From: Haliotis asinina
Taxonomy: Eukaryota; Mollusca; Gastropoda; Lepetellida; Haliotidae
Assembly: GCF_037392515.1 (NCBI RefSeq)
Contig: NW_027133899.1
Coordinates: forward strand, 1 to 64,000
Direction of reading: 5' to 3'
DNA length: 64,000 nt
Each line of letters begins with the position of its first letter. Within the stretch, counting starts at the first letter, position 1. Under the pieces are notes generated by a model that saw only the letters and a program-made list of their open reading frames with translations, did not search any database and was not told the origin of the DNA. The position numbers and the translations under genes were made by a program. Below are positions 31,443 through 43,791 of this stretch, piece by piece.

Positions 31443-31845
31443 TCAGCTTTTAAAGGAACGCGCGGACCTCGGAGAAGACAACCAAGCATAAAAACAGTTG
31501 TATTTACGTTCTAGCTAGCATAATAATGGCAAAAACACACTTTTTTTACATAGCGGATACCAATTAGCACTAGTGTGTTCTTACATCACACGTTCATTAC
31601 GTTTTATTGTCTTGTTTTTGCAGTTATTACAAGTAATTGCCCCAGCCGATGCCAAGAGTTTATACACTAACATCGCATGTGTGAAAACTCACTCACTGAG
31701 CCAAGTCAAGTCAGTCCGTACGACCACGAAAAGAAAGGCAACCAATCAGGATAGCTGCTCATCGACCAATCAACGGCCTCCCCGCGCAAGTCCGACTCCC
31801 GTCAAGAGCGAGCATCAACTGTGTTTGATTCAGTTTCACTTGTGA

Positions 31846-32262
<417 letters not shown>

Positions 32263-32893
32263 ACAGCGGTCCGCTCATATCTATCATAACGGTCCTTTTC
32301 AGGACCACCAAATACCCGAAAAGAATGCTTGATTACACGATAATGAAAACACTCGGGACACGAATAAACTTACCAACCAATGATGTTAATTTATGCTTAG
32401 GCATATCATTCAGTACGGGCAAAACCTCGCTTTTATATACACAAACGAATTACACACACTCATGGATGTTTATCTTCTATACATATTACAAACCCACGTT
32501 TCCAAACAATGAAAATGCATTGCACCCCTAACCCCAAATACATGTACTGTGACACACACACCTATATGCCATTTCAGACGAATTAACCCCAAAGTGCTAG
32601 GCGGATAGGGCCGAAACTGTTCTTTCACGCTACCATGTCACAGCTGACGTATGCACCTGACCCAGACATGCACGAATGAAGTAAGCCATAACCCTACCTA
32701 CCCAACACTATGTTCTGTATAGGCACAGACGTTCTTCATTTACGTTTAAGACCAAACGTACATGTACCGGATCGCCGCTCAAACCTACAAAAGTTGTCTC
32801 CCTTCCACTGCACTCTATCCGTGTAGCAGTGATAAATATATTTCTGTAACTGTGAAAGAAACCATTAACTGTAAAGTGTAATTAATATTAGAA

Positions 32894-33078
32894 TTAATTA
32901 TATAACGAAATACACTGAGACGAGGTTTACTTAGACAGCCAAACACACTCATATGCATAAACATGCCCGCCTTGTTAAAGTACTCCTTCCCCTGTTGTCT
33001 AGCCATTTTCATCATCACCTCAATGCCCACACGATAAAGTTCATTATCTTGTTGTCTTGTTTTCTTTGTTACACACCA
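32894..33078. other. Unassigned sequence at the array edge
   Basis: Non-histone sequence starting abruptly after 32893. I see no gene or repeat. The break has no inverted repeat or obvious target duplication. Confidence 0.5.
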
Positions 33079-33359
33079 CCCGTGCAGGTCGCGGGGTAGA
33101 ATAGGCCTTCAGCAACCCATGCTTCCCATAAAAGGCGACTATGCTTGTCGTAACAGGCGACTAACGGGATCGGGTGTTCAGGCTCGCTGACTTGGTTGAC
33201 ACATGTCATCGGTGCCCATTTGCCCAGATCGATGATCGTGTTGTTGATCACTGCATTGTCTGGTCCAGACTCGATTACTTACAGACCACCTGGAACAACT
33301 AAACTCACTCACTCACTCACTCACTCAACCACCCAAACTCACTCACTCACTCACTCACT
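33079..33359 (+). mobile_element. SINE with (CTCA)n tail, copy A
   Basis: Shares long blocks with copies at 49219 and 61013, for example GCGACTAACGGGATCGGG, TTGGTTGACACATGTCAT and TTGTTGATCACTG. It ends in CTCA repeats interrupted once. It lacks the GGAATATTGCTGAGTGCGGC block near the 3' end that copies B and C have. From memory this family is abundant near abalone microsatellites. I could not place clear tRNA A and B boxes, so its RNA ancestor is unproven. Confidence 0.8.
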
Positions 33360-35077
33360 ATATATACTTTGACAACAGTGTATGTTTCATCCCTGCTCGA
33401 CAACGGTACAAGAATCTGTACCGAAGCGTCGCGCTCTCACTATCTCCATCTTATGTTTGTAGTATAAGCAACATATGGGCCAATTTTTAGGCTAGCAAAA
33501 AGAAAATGCATAATTGTAACATTATCCGCTGGACTATAATAAGGATGTTCTTATGTACAAAGTTTGTCAGTTCTAAACGGGATGCTGTGGTGAGACATGA
33601 TGGCATGTATCCCAGCTGATACTACGTAAACTGACGCTCATGATGAAATTGTCTTCATTACTTACTACCTGCCATCAATGTAGTTGGGAAATCAATGAGC
33701 ATTGCGTCAAGGTAGGTAGGAACAAGCAAAGACAGAAACAAAACGCCATTCGAGGAATTCAATGAGGGATAAGTAAATCAACTTCTCTCCGGGTGTATAC
33801 GATAAATGGAAAGATACACGCGTGCTATTTAGGAATGCTTTCGCGTACAAATGGGGAAAGAAGAGAGCATTTCAATTTACGTCATTAAACCTGTTTACGA
33901 AATCGAAAACGCACCCCAGCCGCCGTGCAAAGTACACATACAACAAAAATATTCCCCATTTCAACAGTGTTACTACACTGTTGCCGCACAGTTTTACACT
34001 TCCATACACGGTGCCAGAAAACCTATAATTTCTAAGAAAACATGAACATTCGTCAATTCAAACATACGAGCTTTGTGTGCAAACAAATTTTTCAGAACTA
34101 CTTTTTATCACCGACGAAGGCCGCAACAAATTCTCGTTTGTGTATAGTGTTTCATTGCTCATAACATCTGCGAGTACATCTTGCCACGCTGTAATGGATG
34201 GGGTGAAAATAACAGCTAAGATAAGACAGCGGAAGCAGACGTCCACTGTAGACCTCCTGAAGCCAGTCACCTCTATATACTGGCTCTACTCAGTTATATA
34301 CAGTGTAGTAATACTACAGCATGTTCATCAACGACGAAACAAAACTTTCAGTTAAAGGTGGAGTGAACATCAAGTATGTATCTATATTTCTATATGTTTG
34401 TAACTATGCTCTGTTCATGTTTGTAGTTTATAGAATATTGCTACTGTTTCTTGATGTAAATCTATGCAAAAACTATCTTATCTTATTCAGACCAAACACG
34501 TACATCTGTATATGGAATTATACAGCAATAACTTTATTAGTTTCTTTTGGCCTCAAACAGCATGGAAGTTTCCCTGCAATGTTATATGAAATGGCGACAA
34601 GCGTAGTAATATCACGAGTGATGTTGGGAATAGGAGGCGAGACGCATGGCACACACTGAAACGTTCCCCATAGTTTGGAGAGATGTCAGCCTTCGATATT
34701 TATTTCTTGTGAAAGTGGTGCTCTCATACACATATGGGCAACATGTGGCCGGCTGTAGATAGACAACAATTTAAATTTGACGATTACCACTTCTCAACAG
34801 ACAAATGAAGCTATGCGCTTTTAACATGTTTTATTAACAGTCATTAAGGGACATAATTATGCTAGGCCAAAAAGTATGTAAACCTCCTCCCCCCCCCCCA
34901 CCCCCCACCCCAATAACAGAAATTATAAACGGCCCCAAAATTGGTACACATATCATCTATGTTATCATTACACTTTTTCTTCATACTAAACAAAGGCAAT
35001 GTAATCCCATTTAGTCTCTTGTTAATTTCAACATCGAGGTCACAATTGAGACCATACACCTCACCTCTGTATTAAGA
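33360..35077. other. Unassigned region
   Basis: 1.7 kb with short open frames (up to 112 codons) that I do not recognise and that lack family motifs. It contains a C-rich run at about 34887-34911 that could form a G-quadruplex on the minus strand. No gene call is justified. Confidence 0.4.
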
Positions 35078-35189
35078 CACTCACTCACTCACTCACTCAC
35101 TCACTCACTCACTCACTCACTCACTCACTCACTCACTCACTCACTCACTCACTCACTCACTCACTCACTCACTCACTCACTCACTCACT
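35078..35189. repeat. (ACTC)n microsatellite
   Basis: About 112 bp of uninterrupted CTCA/ACTC repeats. It is the same motif as the SINE tail, but no SINE body lies next to it, so it may be an expanded orphan tail. Confidence 0.9.
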
Positions 35190-35243
35190 TTGTAGAGATA
35201 TCAGTCAGAACCTAAAGTATTGCCTTTTACTATTTACAGGTAT
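35190..35243. repeat. Left piece of a 173-bp tandem repeat
   Basis: Aligns over about 54 bases with the ends of the repeat units at 37112-37165 and 37285-37338 (CCTAAAGT, TTGCCTTTT, CTATTTACAGG). It is separated from them by the LINE at 35244-36987. Confidence 0.65.
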
Positions 35244-35525
35244 AGACAGTCTCAAGAACACATCGCCTGGGGAGATGATTCAAGATCTATCTCAGGAGAG
35301 TAAGAACATGTTTCTGGATATGTACAACAACATCTGGAAAAAGGCTACCCCACTTCATCTAACACTAGCAGAATCATTCCCCTTTTGAAACCAAACAAAG
35401 ACAAGTATGGCATCAAATCATACCGACCAGTTGCCCTTACTTCATGCCTGGGGAAACTCTTAGTTGGAAACAACACATTGACTACTTGGTAGAAGCCTGT
35501 TCCAAAAGAATTAACTTTATCAAAG

Positions 35526-35557
35526 CAGAGACCATATAATATATTATATGGTCTCTG
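35526..35557. repeat. Perfect 32-bp palindrome
   Basis: CAGAGACCATATAATA followed by its exact reverse complement, without a spacer. It sits at the point where the LINE RT core is missing. Confidence 0.95.
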
Positions 35558-36979
35558 ATGAAAGTTATTGCTCCACAACACTGGGTTGCAGACTTTAGCA
35601 CTCTCAGAACTTTCTACATTGCATTCATAAGAAGTAAGATCATGTATGGAATACTGTTGTGGTCATCTGCTGCCAAAAGCAATAAAAGCAGACTGGTCAA
35701 AATCCAAAATAAAGCTTCTCGACTCATTGCTGGTGCATTAAAGACCACACCTATTGCAGCACTGGAAGTGGAGACTGACATACTACCACTAGATCTCCAC
35801 ATGGAGGTATGTATCATGAAGAAGTTCATAACATCTCATTTCTTGCCAAGTAATAGGCCAGGATGCCTCAAACAGAAATCATCTCCAAGAACATTCTACA
35901 ATACAGCAAGTCAGTTGCTACAAAATCACAGTTTCAGATTACCCATCATACCAACAGAGGTTTTGAGCAGTGCGATCATCAGTGATTCACTGCCATGGTT
36001 ATGGTCTCCACCAGTGATCACTGAACTACAGCCAGGCAACCTTAACAAATCAGACAACTCAGATGGACTTGTCCAAGCAACCCTGGAGATGATCAATACC
36101 ACTTATGAAAAGCATAATAAGATCTACACAGATGCGTCCTTGTCAACAGCAACTGGCATAGCTGGAGCAGGTGTCTACTTACAGACAGCAAAGAAAGAAG
36201 TCAGCATACCACTACCACCCTCATCAATTCTTGAAGCAGAATTAGTGGCTATTCTAAGAGCAATAGAAGAAATTGGAGATGAGGAAATCAATCAACAGCC
36301 ACCATCCAACTACGTTATCCTCACACATTCGTTATCTTCTCTCCATTCATTGCAGTCTAACCAGCCAACTTACTACTGTCTTCTGTGCTCAGACATCACT
36401 AATGCAATAACAGAATGTTCATGTGACATCCAACTTCAGTGGGTACCAAGTCATATTGGTATAAAAGGAAATGAACAAGCAGACCGCTTAGCCAACGAGG
36501 CAGCAACAATGGGTCCAGTCAACCAGATTGTTCCATCCCTCCCTACACTCCTAAATAACACCAATAGGAAAATTAAGGAAAAATGGATGAAACAGTGGCA
36601 ACTGTCTGATAAAGGAAGGGGCTATTACAAGATTCAGCCACAATACCACTCTGGTCGATACAAGTGTTTCACAAGAAAAGTCCAACTGTCAAGATTGAAA
36701 CTAAACCACTTCCCTTGCCAACAATATCTCCATAAATGTGGTTTGACTGACTCACCAAAATGTACACTTTGCAACGAAGAGGACGAATCAGTAGAACACA
36801 TCTTACTGAGGTGTTCAGCTCTAAAAAAAGAACAATCTTTTGCATCTTCCGATACCCTCCAAGACATCTCTGACAATAATAACAACCAGTGGAAAGCAGC
36901 TGACAACATCTTAGGGAAGAGAGACGAATGGATACGTGCAAGGGTCATGGTCACCAGACGCATGGAGCTACACCAGTGA
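35558..36979 (+). pseudogene. LINE RT thumb-RNase H open frame (473 codons)
   Basis: Residues 14-110 resemble the RT connection (STLRTFYIAFIRSKIMYG, ALKTTPIAALEVETDILPLDL). RNase H motifs are YTDAS (D192), EAELV (E226/E228), ILTHSLSSL (H257 where the catalytic Asp is expected), PSHIGIKGNEQADRLA (H299, D309) and a terminal CTLCNEEDESVEHILLRC zinc-finger-like motif. With the RT palm absent and one RNase H Asp replaced, it cannot mobilise itself. The ATG at 35558 directly follows the palindrome and is not the original start. Confidence 0.8.
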
Positions 36980-36987
36980 CCAGTATA

Positions 36988-37511
36988 TACAGGTATTTTT
37001 GCTTTATTGTTTTTTCCGATTCCATGGAAATGTTTCGGACTTAGTCTCAAACGTGAAAAGTGTTTCCCTTCCAGAGCACAGCTCAAAAACTTCCCAATAT
37101 CTGTCAGCAAAACTTGGTAGCTGTATCTGGCACACCCTAAATTGGTGCCTTTTGCTATTTACAGGTTTTGTGTGATTTCTCATTTTCTGGGTTTCCATGG
37201 AAACGATTCTCACTTAGTCTCAAAATGAAGGGATGGGCTTCATTTCTGGAGCAGAACTCAAAAACTTAACATCTTTTTGCAAAACTTGGCAGATGTGTGA
37301 GGGAGACCCTAAAGTTGTGCCTTTTGCTATTTACTAAGTTTTGGCATTTTTATTTTTTCTGGTTTCCATGCAAACAGTTCAGACTTTCTCTCAACATGGA
37401 GGGATGGGCTTCGTTTCCAGAGCACAACTTGAAAACCATTTTGTATCTTTCAACAGGTCTTTGCACTTGTAGGAGACAGATCTTGAAGTGGTACCTTTTG
37501 TCAAGTAAATG
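36988..37511. repeat. 173-bp tandem repeat, three diverged units
   Basis: Units at about 36994-37165, 37166-37338 and 37339-37511. Shared landmarks are TTTCCATGGAAA-like, AGGGATGGGCTTC, AAAACTTGG and TGCCTTTTGCTATTTAC. They diverge by roughly a quarter, so they are old. With 35190-35243 they are the target into which the LINE inserted. Confidence 0.75.
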
Positions 37512-38200
37512 TCTTTATCATTCAAAGTTTGAAGTATACCTATTGTGTTCAATATAGAGAAAGACAGGCGATCACAAGCAAGATTCCTGTCTTCATCTCA
37601 CGGTTTATCACGGAAAGTGGCAGATATTAAAACGTTCAAACAGAATATGCACACTTCAATTTAAATAAAATTAAAGACAAATATCACTTATTTTTCCTTA
37701 TCCTGACTCATGCTTAACTGCTTATCTTCTCTTCCTGGCGAAGGTAGTGGAACACCTGAAATCCCTTGAAGTTCCCTTCTAAAAGAAGCAGACGTAAAAA
37801 TACACTCACCCGCGAGTAGCCTCCCTTACATGGATGTCAGCTGATATCGGAGTGATATCACACTCTCCCTATCGCCTGACAAGGGCGGCTGGAGGCACCT
37901 GGGGTCCCGTATACAGAGATAAGTTTTTCATTCTTTTGGTCCTTTGCCTACATTTGTGTTGTATGCAGTATTTGGCTTTTGTATATGCATCATTATTGTC
38001 AATTTTGTGATTATTGTGTCTTTATTTAACACAGGTTTCATAAACTGGGACTAAGCTGTCGGCGGTTAACCCAAACTTACTTTGTCCAGCGTGTAAGTCA
38101 TTTTGTTCTTCTGATACTCGTACATTTTGTATAAATTTATCTGGATCATAATTTACTTAGTACATACAGTCTGTTCACAGAGACAGGCAACGTCAGTTCA
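37512..38200. other. Unassigned sequence
   Basis: No open frame or repeat that I recognise. Its right part may be the leader of the gag-like fossil that follows. Confidence 0.35.
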
Positions 38201-40020
38201 CAGTAGCCATGTCAAAATCTGGTGAGATAAATTCGGGTAACCATTTATTTCTTCCTGCTGAGATTCATTCCAGTCATATGTCAGCCGCATCTCCAGGATC
38301 GGGCAAGTTCTCTCCTAAAACACAGAGGAGACAAAGTCTACAAAGACAGGGCCATCTCAGTCAAAGAAATCGAAGTCGTCCAAGTCCTTGTCTTCCTGAT
38401 CATCGCCGAATCAACATTCTTCTATGAAGAAATTGTTTGGGAAAGATCGTCCCTCTACAAGAACAACACATCTTTGACGAGCCTCCGTTGATAATATGCA
38501 GTGAGCACGATATCAACCAACATAGTCAACGTGCGTCGACACCAACAGCACCATCAACACCTCAGAACCCTTATGATCATCAGCAGACATCGTAGACTTT
38601 GTCAGCAACCTCGGACATCGAAGCAGGCAACTCTACAACTCAGCCATCACTAAACTCAATGCAGCCATTCAACACAGGCGCCTTCACGCAGCAATTCACT
38701 ATGCAGATGATGAACCTTATGGAGCGACAGTTGGAAGAAGAGAGGAGAGTGCACTTGTCAACAGTGTTGACTGTGACTCACCATGAGCATACGACTAGAC
38801 CTGCACTCGTATGCACACACATGCTCCAGAAGATCGAGGTCCCTGTCATCTCATTACAGTACAGAGAAGGATCCACCCATGCCGAGTGAGAACACCCACA
38901 CGAGTGGTTACACTGGCATGAGTGAGGATACTTGCTCATGTGAGTGCACTCGCGGGTCTGTTTCTCAATGCAAAAGATCTGCTTCAGTCTCCCCAGCCCA
39001 TTGAAGGCACTGTCTGCAGCCATCCTCCCCTTCAGACGTGGACTCACGTACAAGGGATTGTTGGCATTCAGTGACTGCATCTCACTCTAGGAGGCATGAA
39101 GTTAGTCGTCGGAAGCCTTCTGCTCGGATTTGGAAGTCACATCGTGGATCATGGATGGCTTAAACTTTGTCTCACCATCTAAGGACTCCAATGAACTAAA
39201 TATGTACAAGATGAAGAATGATGACATCGATGTGTTCACGTTCCCACCAATAGCTCCCATGTCTTTGATCCCTGAGACATTATGTATAGCGTTTAAATCA
39301 GCAACCAACTTTCAACTTCAACATGTGCCGCTACTCAATGCACATCATTACCCTCTTCATCACATGGAGCCATTCATCAGAGCACCTGATGTAGACGAAG
39401 GTTACAAGGTAATCAACACAGTGTGCAGCAGATCCTACAAGGTAGAAGATAAGAGGCTGGCTCAACTTGACACTACTATGAGACGAACATTCTTCGAAAT
39501 AGCTCGATCAAGAGCCATCAACGAGACTATTATTGCAAAGTTCAGCAGTCCTACCAAAGAGGAAGAGAGAATGATCCTGTCTGCACTTATCACTCTGAGG
39601 AAGGATTAACAGTTTATGTCCGAACACCTAGCCTCTACTATTGCGGGTTTAAAGCTACTGCATCATCAGGGAGTGAGAACTTCATGAAGTCTTTTATCAA
39701 GCCTCATGGTCTGCACCTACCTTGTTTGTTAGGAAGATATAAGAGGTAGCAAGGATGGTTTGCTTAAGATTCCATGGAAGTCTTGATGATCAAATCCATG
39801 AACACTTTGATTTCAGTACTTAAGCAGACAAATCAGCATTACACCAGCAAGTCCAACTTCTCCAGGGTTTAAAGACTGGTAGGGATAAGAAGTTTAATGC
39901 TTGAGGGGAGAAGTCATCTTCTTCTTCTCGTCGCCCCTACGGAGGAAACAAGCGCCCTCAGACATCAGGCCGTTCCTCTAGAGATTGAAGATGAAGTAAA
40001 CGTTGAAGATCAGGTTTGAA
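38200..40020 (+). mobile_element. Fossil gag-like region of a retroelement, perhaps DIRS-type
   Basis: A broken coding stretch. An early part is serine/arginine-rich, a middle part has QFTMQMMNLMERQLEEERR (coiled-coil-like), and a 159-codon part at 39130-39609 contains ARSRAINETIIAKFSSPT. A basic Arg/Ser/Gly-rich end (PYGGNKRPQTSGRSS) follows. This succession resembles ORF1 of tyrosine-recombinase (DIRS) retroelements as I remember them. I see no recombinase, RT or terminal repeat, so the family is a guess. It has several breaks and is an old copy. Confidence 0.4.
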
Positions 40021-40274
40021 ACGACTGGAGTCTTCTGGATGAATTCAGTGCTTTAGCTAGGCAGCGCCATTGCGCAATTCACGCAAAAAAAATACAAATT
40101 GGGGCTTATTTTTAAATCTATTGTGTGTGTGTGTTGGCGCAAAATAATTTAGAACAGATTTGACTGAAAACCATAATTAAATTACTAATTTCTGTGTATC
40201 AAAAAGAATGATGAAGTCCAATTAAAATGTGTAAACGATCTCACTTCTGCAGCTATTTTCAACATTGTTTTCAG

Positions 40275-40549
40275 GAGTCTTGGTTTGAAATGTATTTGTG
40301 GTTAGAGTACGAAACATCTACTGGATTAATGTACTGTAAAACGTGCAAAGGTATGAATAAAGAAAATGCACTGACGACTGGAAGTAACTTCTTTAGAACT
40401 TCAACAATGAAGCGTCACCTGACTTGTACTGATCATCAGCATGCATTGAGAGAACTGTCAATGAAAGATGACTTTTCTATTGCATCTAAGAATGCTTTTG
40501 AACAGAAAACCGATGCTTTTACTGCTGCTATGAGATGTGTCTACTGGCT
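40275..40549 (+). pseudogene. hAT/ZNF862-like gene, zinc-finger exon (5' fragment)
   Basis: A TTGTTTTCAG acceptor just before 40275 opens an exon encoding SWFEMYLWLEYE, CKTCKG, RTSTMKRHLTCTDHQHA (C-x2-C...H-x4-H) and [11 protein letters not shown]. This is the TTF/BED-like N-terminal finger of the hAT-derived ZNF862/KIAA1586-like family. The open frame runs from 40227 but the first 48 bases are probably intron. A Ty3/gypsy element follows directly. The matching C-terminal part lies at 42829-43460 on the same strand; the middle of the gene is absent. Confidence 0.7.
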
Positions 40550-42828
40550 GGCAATGTTCAGACGTCACAACCAATGGAACTGGTCTCTATGGACTTTCTT
40601 TCACTCGAACCATCTACAGGTGGTTACGAAAATGTCCTTGTGATCATTTCACAAAATATGCCGTTGCCATACCTACTCGGAATCAGATAGCAAGGACAAC
40701 TGCAAAGGCACTATTCGAGAACTTTATTGTTCATTATGGTGCACCAGGCAGGTGCATTCCGATCAGGGGCGTAATTTTGAGAGCGACGTGATAAAGCAGC
40801 TCTGCGGCATTATGGGCATTAAGAAGTCACGTACCACCCCATACCATCCAATGGGGAATGGCTTGGTTGAACGATTTAACCGTACGCTTCTAGGGATGCT
40901 CGGTACTTTGCATGACCATGAAAAGGCGAAGTGGAAAGATCATTTACCTCATCTGGTCCACGCCTACAACAGTACAGTTCATGAGTCAACCGGGTTTTCT
41001 CCTTTTTACCTCATGTTTGGTAGGATTCCCAGGATACCCGTTGACGTTGCATTCAGCTTATCTTCGGCTACCACACCTCCATCCACTTTCACGCAATTTG
41101 CTGCTGATCTGAAGCACAAATTGGATTTTGCGTATGAGTTGGCTTCATCAAACCTTGAAAAGGCCCGAGCTAAGCAACAGAAGCTTATAATCTGAAAGCT
41201 CGTGGTGCAACAGTCAAGGTTGGTGATGTGGTGCTGGTTCGCAACGTTGGCATTCGAGGTAAACAGAAGCTTGCCAATCGGTGGGAAGAGGATTTCTATG
41301 TCGTGGAGGCACAACCAAATGTAGGCATTCCAGTTTTTAAAGTCCGTAAGGAAGGAACTGCTGAATGTCGTGTTCTCAACCGCAACATGCTTCTCCCGAT
41401 TGGCACCGACGGAAAGCCAATTCCCAAGCCACGCAGTCCTATGCCATGGTTAAGTGTGTCAGACACTTCGGTGGAGTTGTCTATGCCACGGTTAAGTGTG
41501 TCAGACACTTCGGTGGAGTTGTCTCAGTCCCCTCTGGAGTTATCCTCATCCGAACAGGATGTGGGAGCATGTAGTATTTCAGAGGCTGACATCTCGACAA
41601 CTCAGCAAACAGACACATCCCTGTTGCTTCAAGATCAACATAATCAGCCCTTGGTGCCATCACCATCCACACCAGCACCCTCTGACTTGATCGACCCTGA
41701 ATCTGGCCTCTCTTTGATGCATCGGCCACAGCGCAGGCGTACCAAACCCAAGTGGATGAAAGATGGTCAGTGGGAGGTCAAGCAGAATATTGTCTGGGTC
41801 TGATTATTTGTATCAATAACCAGTCTTCATTACCAGTTCTGATTACCATTTTTGCTAGTTTGCAGCACTGTTTGTTGTATTCACCTTGAATGCTAATCAG
41901 ATTGATTAGTTCATGGCGAGCACGCCATTTCCCAAAAGGGGGGTGAATGTAGCAGTATGTTACTAATGCTGTATTTCACAGCATAATTCATCAAAATCAT
42001 TAATCACATATTTCACAGACATTATCTGTTCAATGTTCATTTGTTCCATATTGTCTGTGTCTTGCTGTTGAATGCCACCTCTGTACATCTTCACCTTTTT
42101 CTTCTGTTTCTGGAGCCTTGTCAACAAGGATTTCCCTTCACTTCCTTTCTATTTTTAGACAGGTAACCCATTCTTTGGGAGTTTCCCTTTCTATTTATAG
42201 GACACATCAAAGACTTCCTTTGATGTGCTACCTATGTTCTTATTGGCTATTGTGCCCTCTGTCCTGACTTCCTTTGGCCACCTGTTTCCAATCTCACTTC
42301 ACTTGCTGTTGCTGAGGTGGAAGCACCATTTCGTTTTCCAGGTATGGCCAATTTTCTAATCTATTTCCATCTGCCTCTTTACTTCATAATTCTCAATAAA
42401 AAGGTGCAACATGTCTTTTAAACAATAGTGAAATATAATTAAAAGTAATATTTAATCCATAATTCTACAAGTTTAGGAATATACATTTTAATTAATGTAA
42501 ACTGTAAACATGGCTTGGACCATGTGCTTTTGAATATTTGAACAACTTCATGCAGGTACTTTAAAAGGATATTGAATAATTTACTGTGATATATACACTA
42601 CTTGGCAGTACTGTGATAATTTGAACTATTTAATATTTAAATTATTTACTTGGTTCTGAAGTTTATGACTTCACTTGCTGTTGCTGAGGTGGAAGCATCA
42701 TTTCGTTTTCCAGAACTTGGCACAGCAACAGCTTCATTCTCCATTTAATAAATCTTCATCTTCACCACCATTGCCTTGTGTCGTCTCGAGCAGCAGCCCA
42801 GAGCCGAACTATCAAACACACGGCTACA
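40550..42828 (+). mobile_element. Ty3/gypsy LTR retrotransposon fossil, 3' part
   Basis: Parts present are the integrase core ([59 protein letters not shown]), an integrase C-terminal region (VGDVVLVRN, KLANRWEEDFYVV), a purine-rich tract just before 41948, and a 3' LTR. No gag, protease or RT is present, so it is broken and incomplete. It sits inside a hAT-like gene in the same orientation. Confidence 0.85.
41948..42828 (+). repeat. 3' LTR of the Ty3/gypsy fossil
   Basis: 881 bp with TGTAGC...GCTACA ends, preceded by the AAAAGGGGGG polypurine tract. It is nearly collinear with the solo LTR at 46250-47133. A 46-bp direct repeat lies inside it at 42296-42341 and 42668-42713. Confidence 0.85.
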
Positions 42829-43460
42829 CAAATATGCAACAAAACCTTGCCAAACGATTTGACATTAAAGATGCAGTGGCAGCAGGACCTTCTGTTCTGA
42901 ATCCCAAGGAATGGCCAAACGACCCAGATGCTACGAGGACATATGGTGACAGGGAAGTAACAGAGTGGTTTACACATTTCCAAACCCTGCTTACTACCAA
43001 GGGATATTCTTTGGAAAACATTCTTCTGCAGTGGACTCGTGCTAAGAAGAAAGTTTTGAAGATAAGAAGTTGTGAGCCAGGAATGTCGTTCCTTGCTGTG
43101 TGGCAAAAAATGTCCCAATTGCCTGACTATGGTGATTTTATGGCTCTTGTAAGGATCTTACTTTCCCTCCCAGTTAATAGTGCTATCTGTGAGAGAGGAT
43201 TTCCCCTCATGAAACGTGTTAAGACAGACTGGAGGTCAAAACTAACTTCAGGCAGTCTAACTGACTTGATGTCACTCCAGCTGAATGGTCCAGATCTTAA
43301 AGATTTCAGTGCCGATGGACCTGTCAGTCTGTGGTTATCTAAAACTAAGAGGTACCCTTGACAGCCACATGGAAAGAGAAAACCTGTACCTGAGCCTGAG
43401 TCTGTGTCTGCTGCAGCATGGTCTAGTGACGAGAGGGATACTCCGTTGGATGACTGATTA
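42829..43460 (+). pseudogene. hAT/ZNF862-like gene, C-terminal dimerisation part
   Basis: Frame with LAKRFDIKDAVAAGPSVL, NPKEWPNDPDATRTYGD and the hAT C-terminal dimerisation core YGDFMALVRILLSLPVNSA, ICERGFPLMKRVKTDWRSKL. One in-frame stop (43359-43361) is followed by collinear coding to 43460 (DERDTPLDD, stop). An upstream ATG at 42675 belongs to the LTR. The fragment is 3' of the retroelement that split the gene. An AATAAA at 43615-43620 would serve as its poly(A) signal. Confidence 0.75.
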
Positions 43461-43614
43461 GTGTCAGAATGTGATTTTGTGACTAACAGACTGGTGGCAG
43501 TTTGGTAAAAACTAAACTAGACATTCAATTTGCCCAAGATTGGGCGTCATTAACAACAAATTTCTTTATTAGTTTTGTTGAAAAGTATTTTGCATTTGAG
43601 CTTGTTCATTCTTG

Positions 43615-43620
43615 AATAAA
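43615..43620 (+). terminator. Putative poly(A) signal of the hAT-like gene
   Basis: AATAAA about 155 bases after the final stop of the hAT-like frame. Confidence 0.45.
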
Positions 43621-43791
43621 TGAAAACAAGCCAACTATTTTGAATTGTTTTATTTTAATGTCATTGCTACAAACAGTATAAGTCAACAAAATGAAAATGG
43701 TGCAGTCTTATTCCCTCAGGTGCAGTCTGGATGAGACTGTTAACTGCACTTGGTGCAGATTGTGAAAAAAAACGAATTCGCACACTGGTCA

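Larger units (their letters stand above)
35244..36987 (+). mobile_element. Second LINE remnant (RT-RNase H), truncated and internally deleted
   Basis: Starts with a reverse transcriptase stretch (KNTSPGE, then IIPLLKPNKDKYGIKSYRPV in a shifted frame). It loses most of the RT core and then continues as a 473-codon frame with RT thumb and RNase H. TACAGGTAT occurs at both ends (35235-35243, 36988-36996), a plausible 9-bp target duplication. The 3' end has almost no untranslated region. It is a different and older family than the histone LINE: the proteins differ clearly and this copy has stops and frameshifts in its 5' part. Confidence 0.75.

Noticed and set aside
34321-34659. 112-codon frame rich in hydrophobic residues
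   Set aside because: AT-rich DNA gives such frames by chance. There is no homology I recognise and no promoter or conservation evidence.
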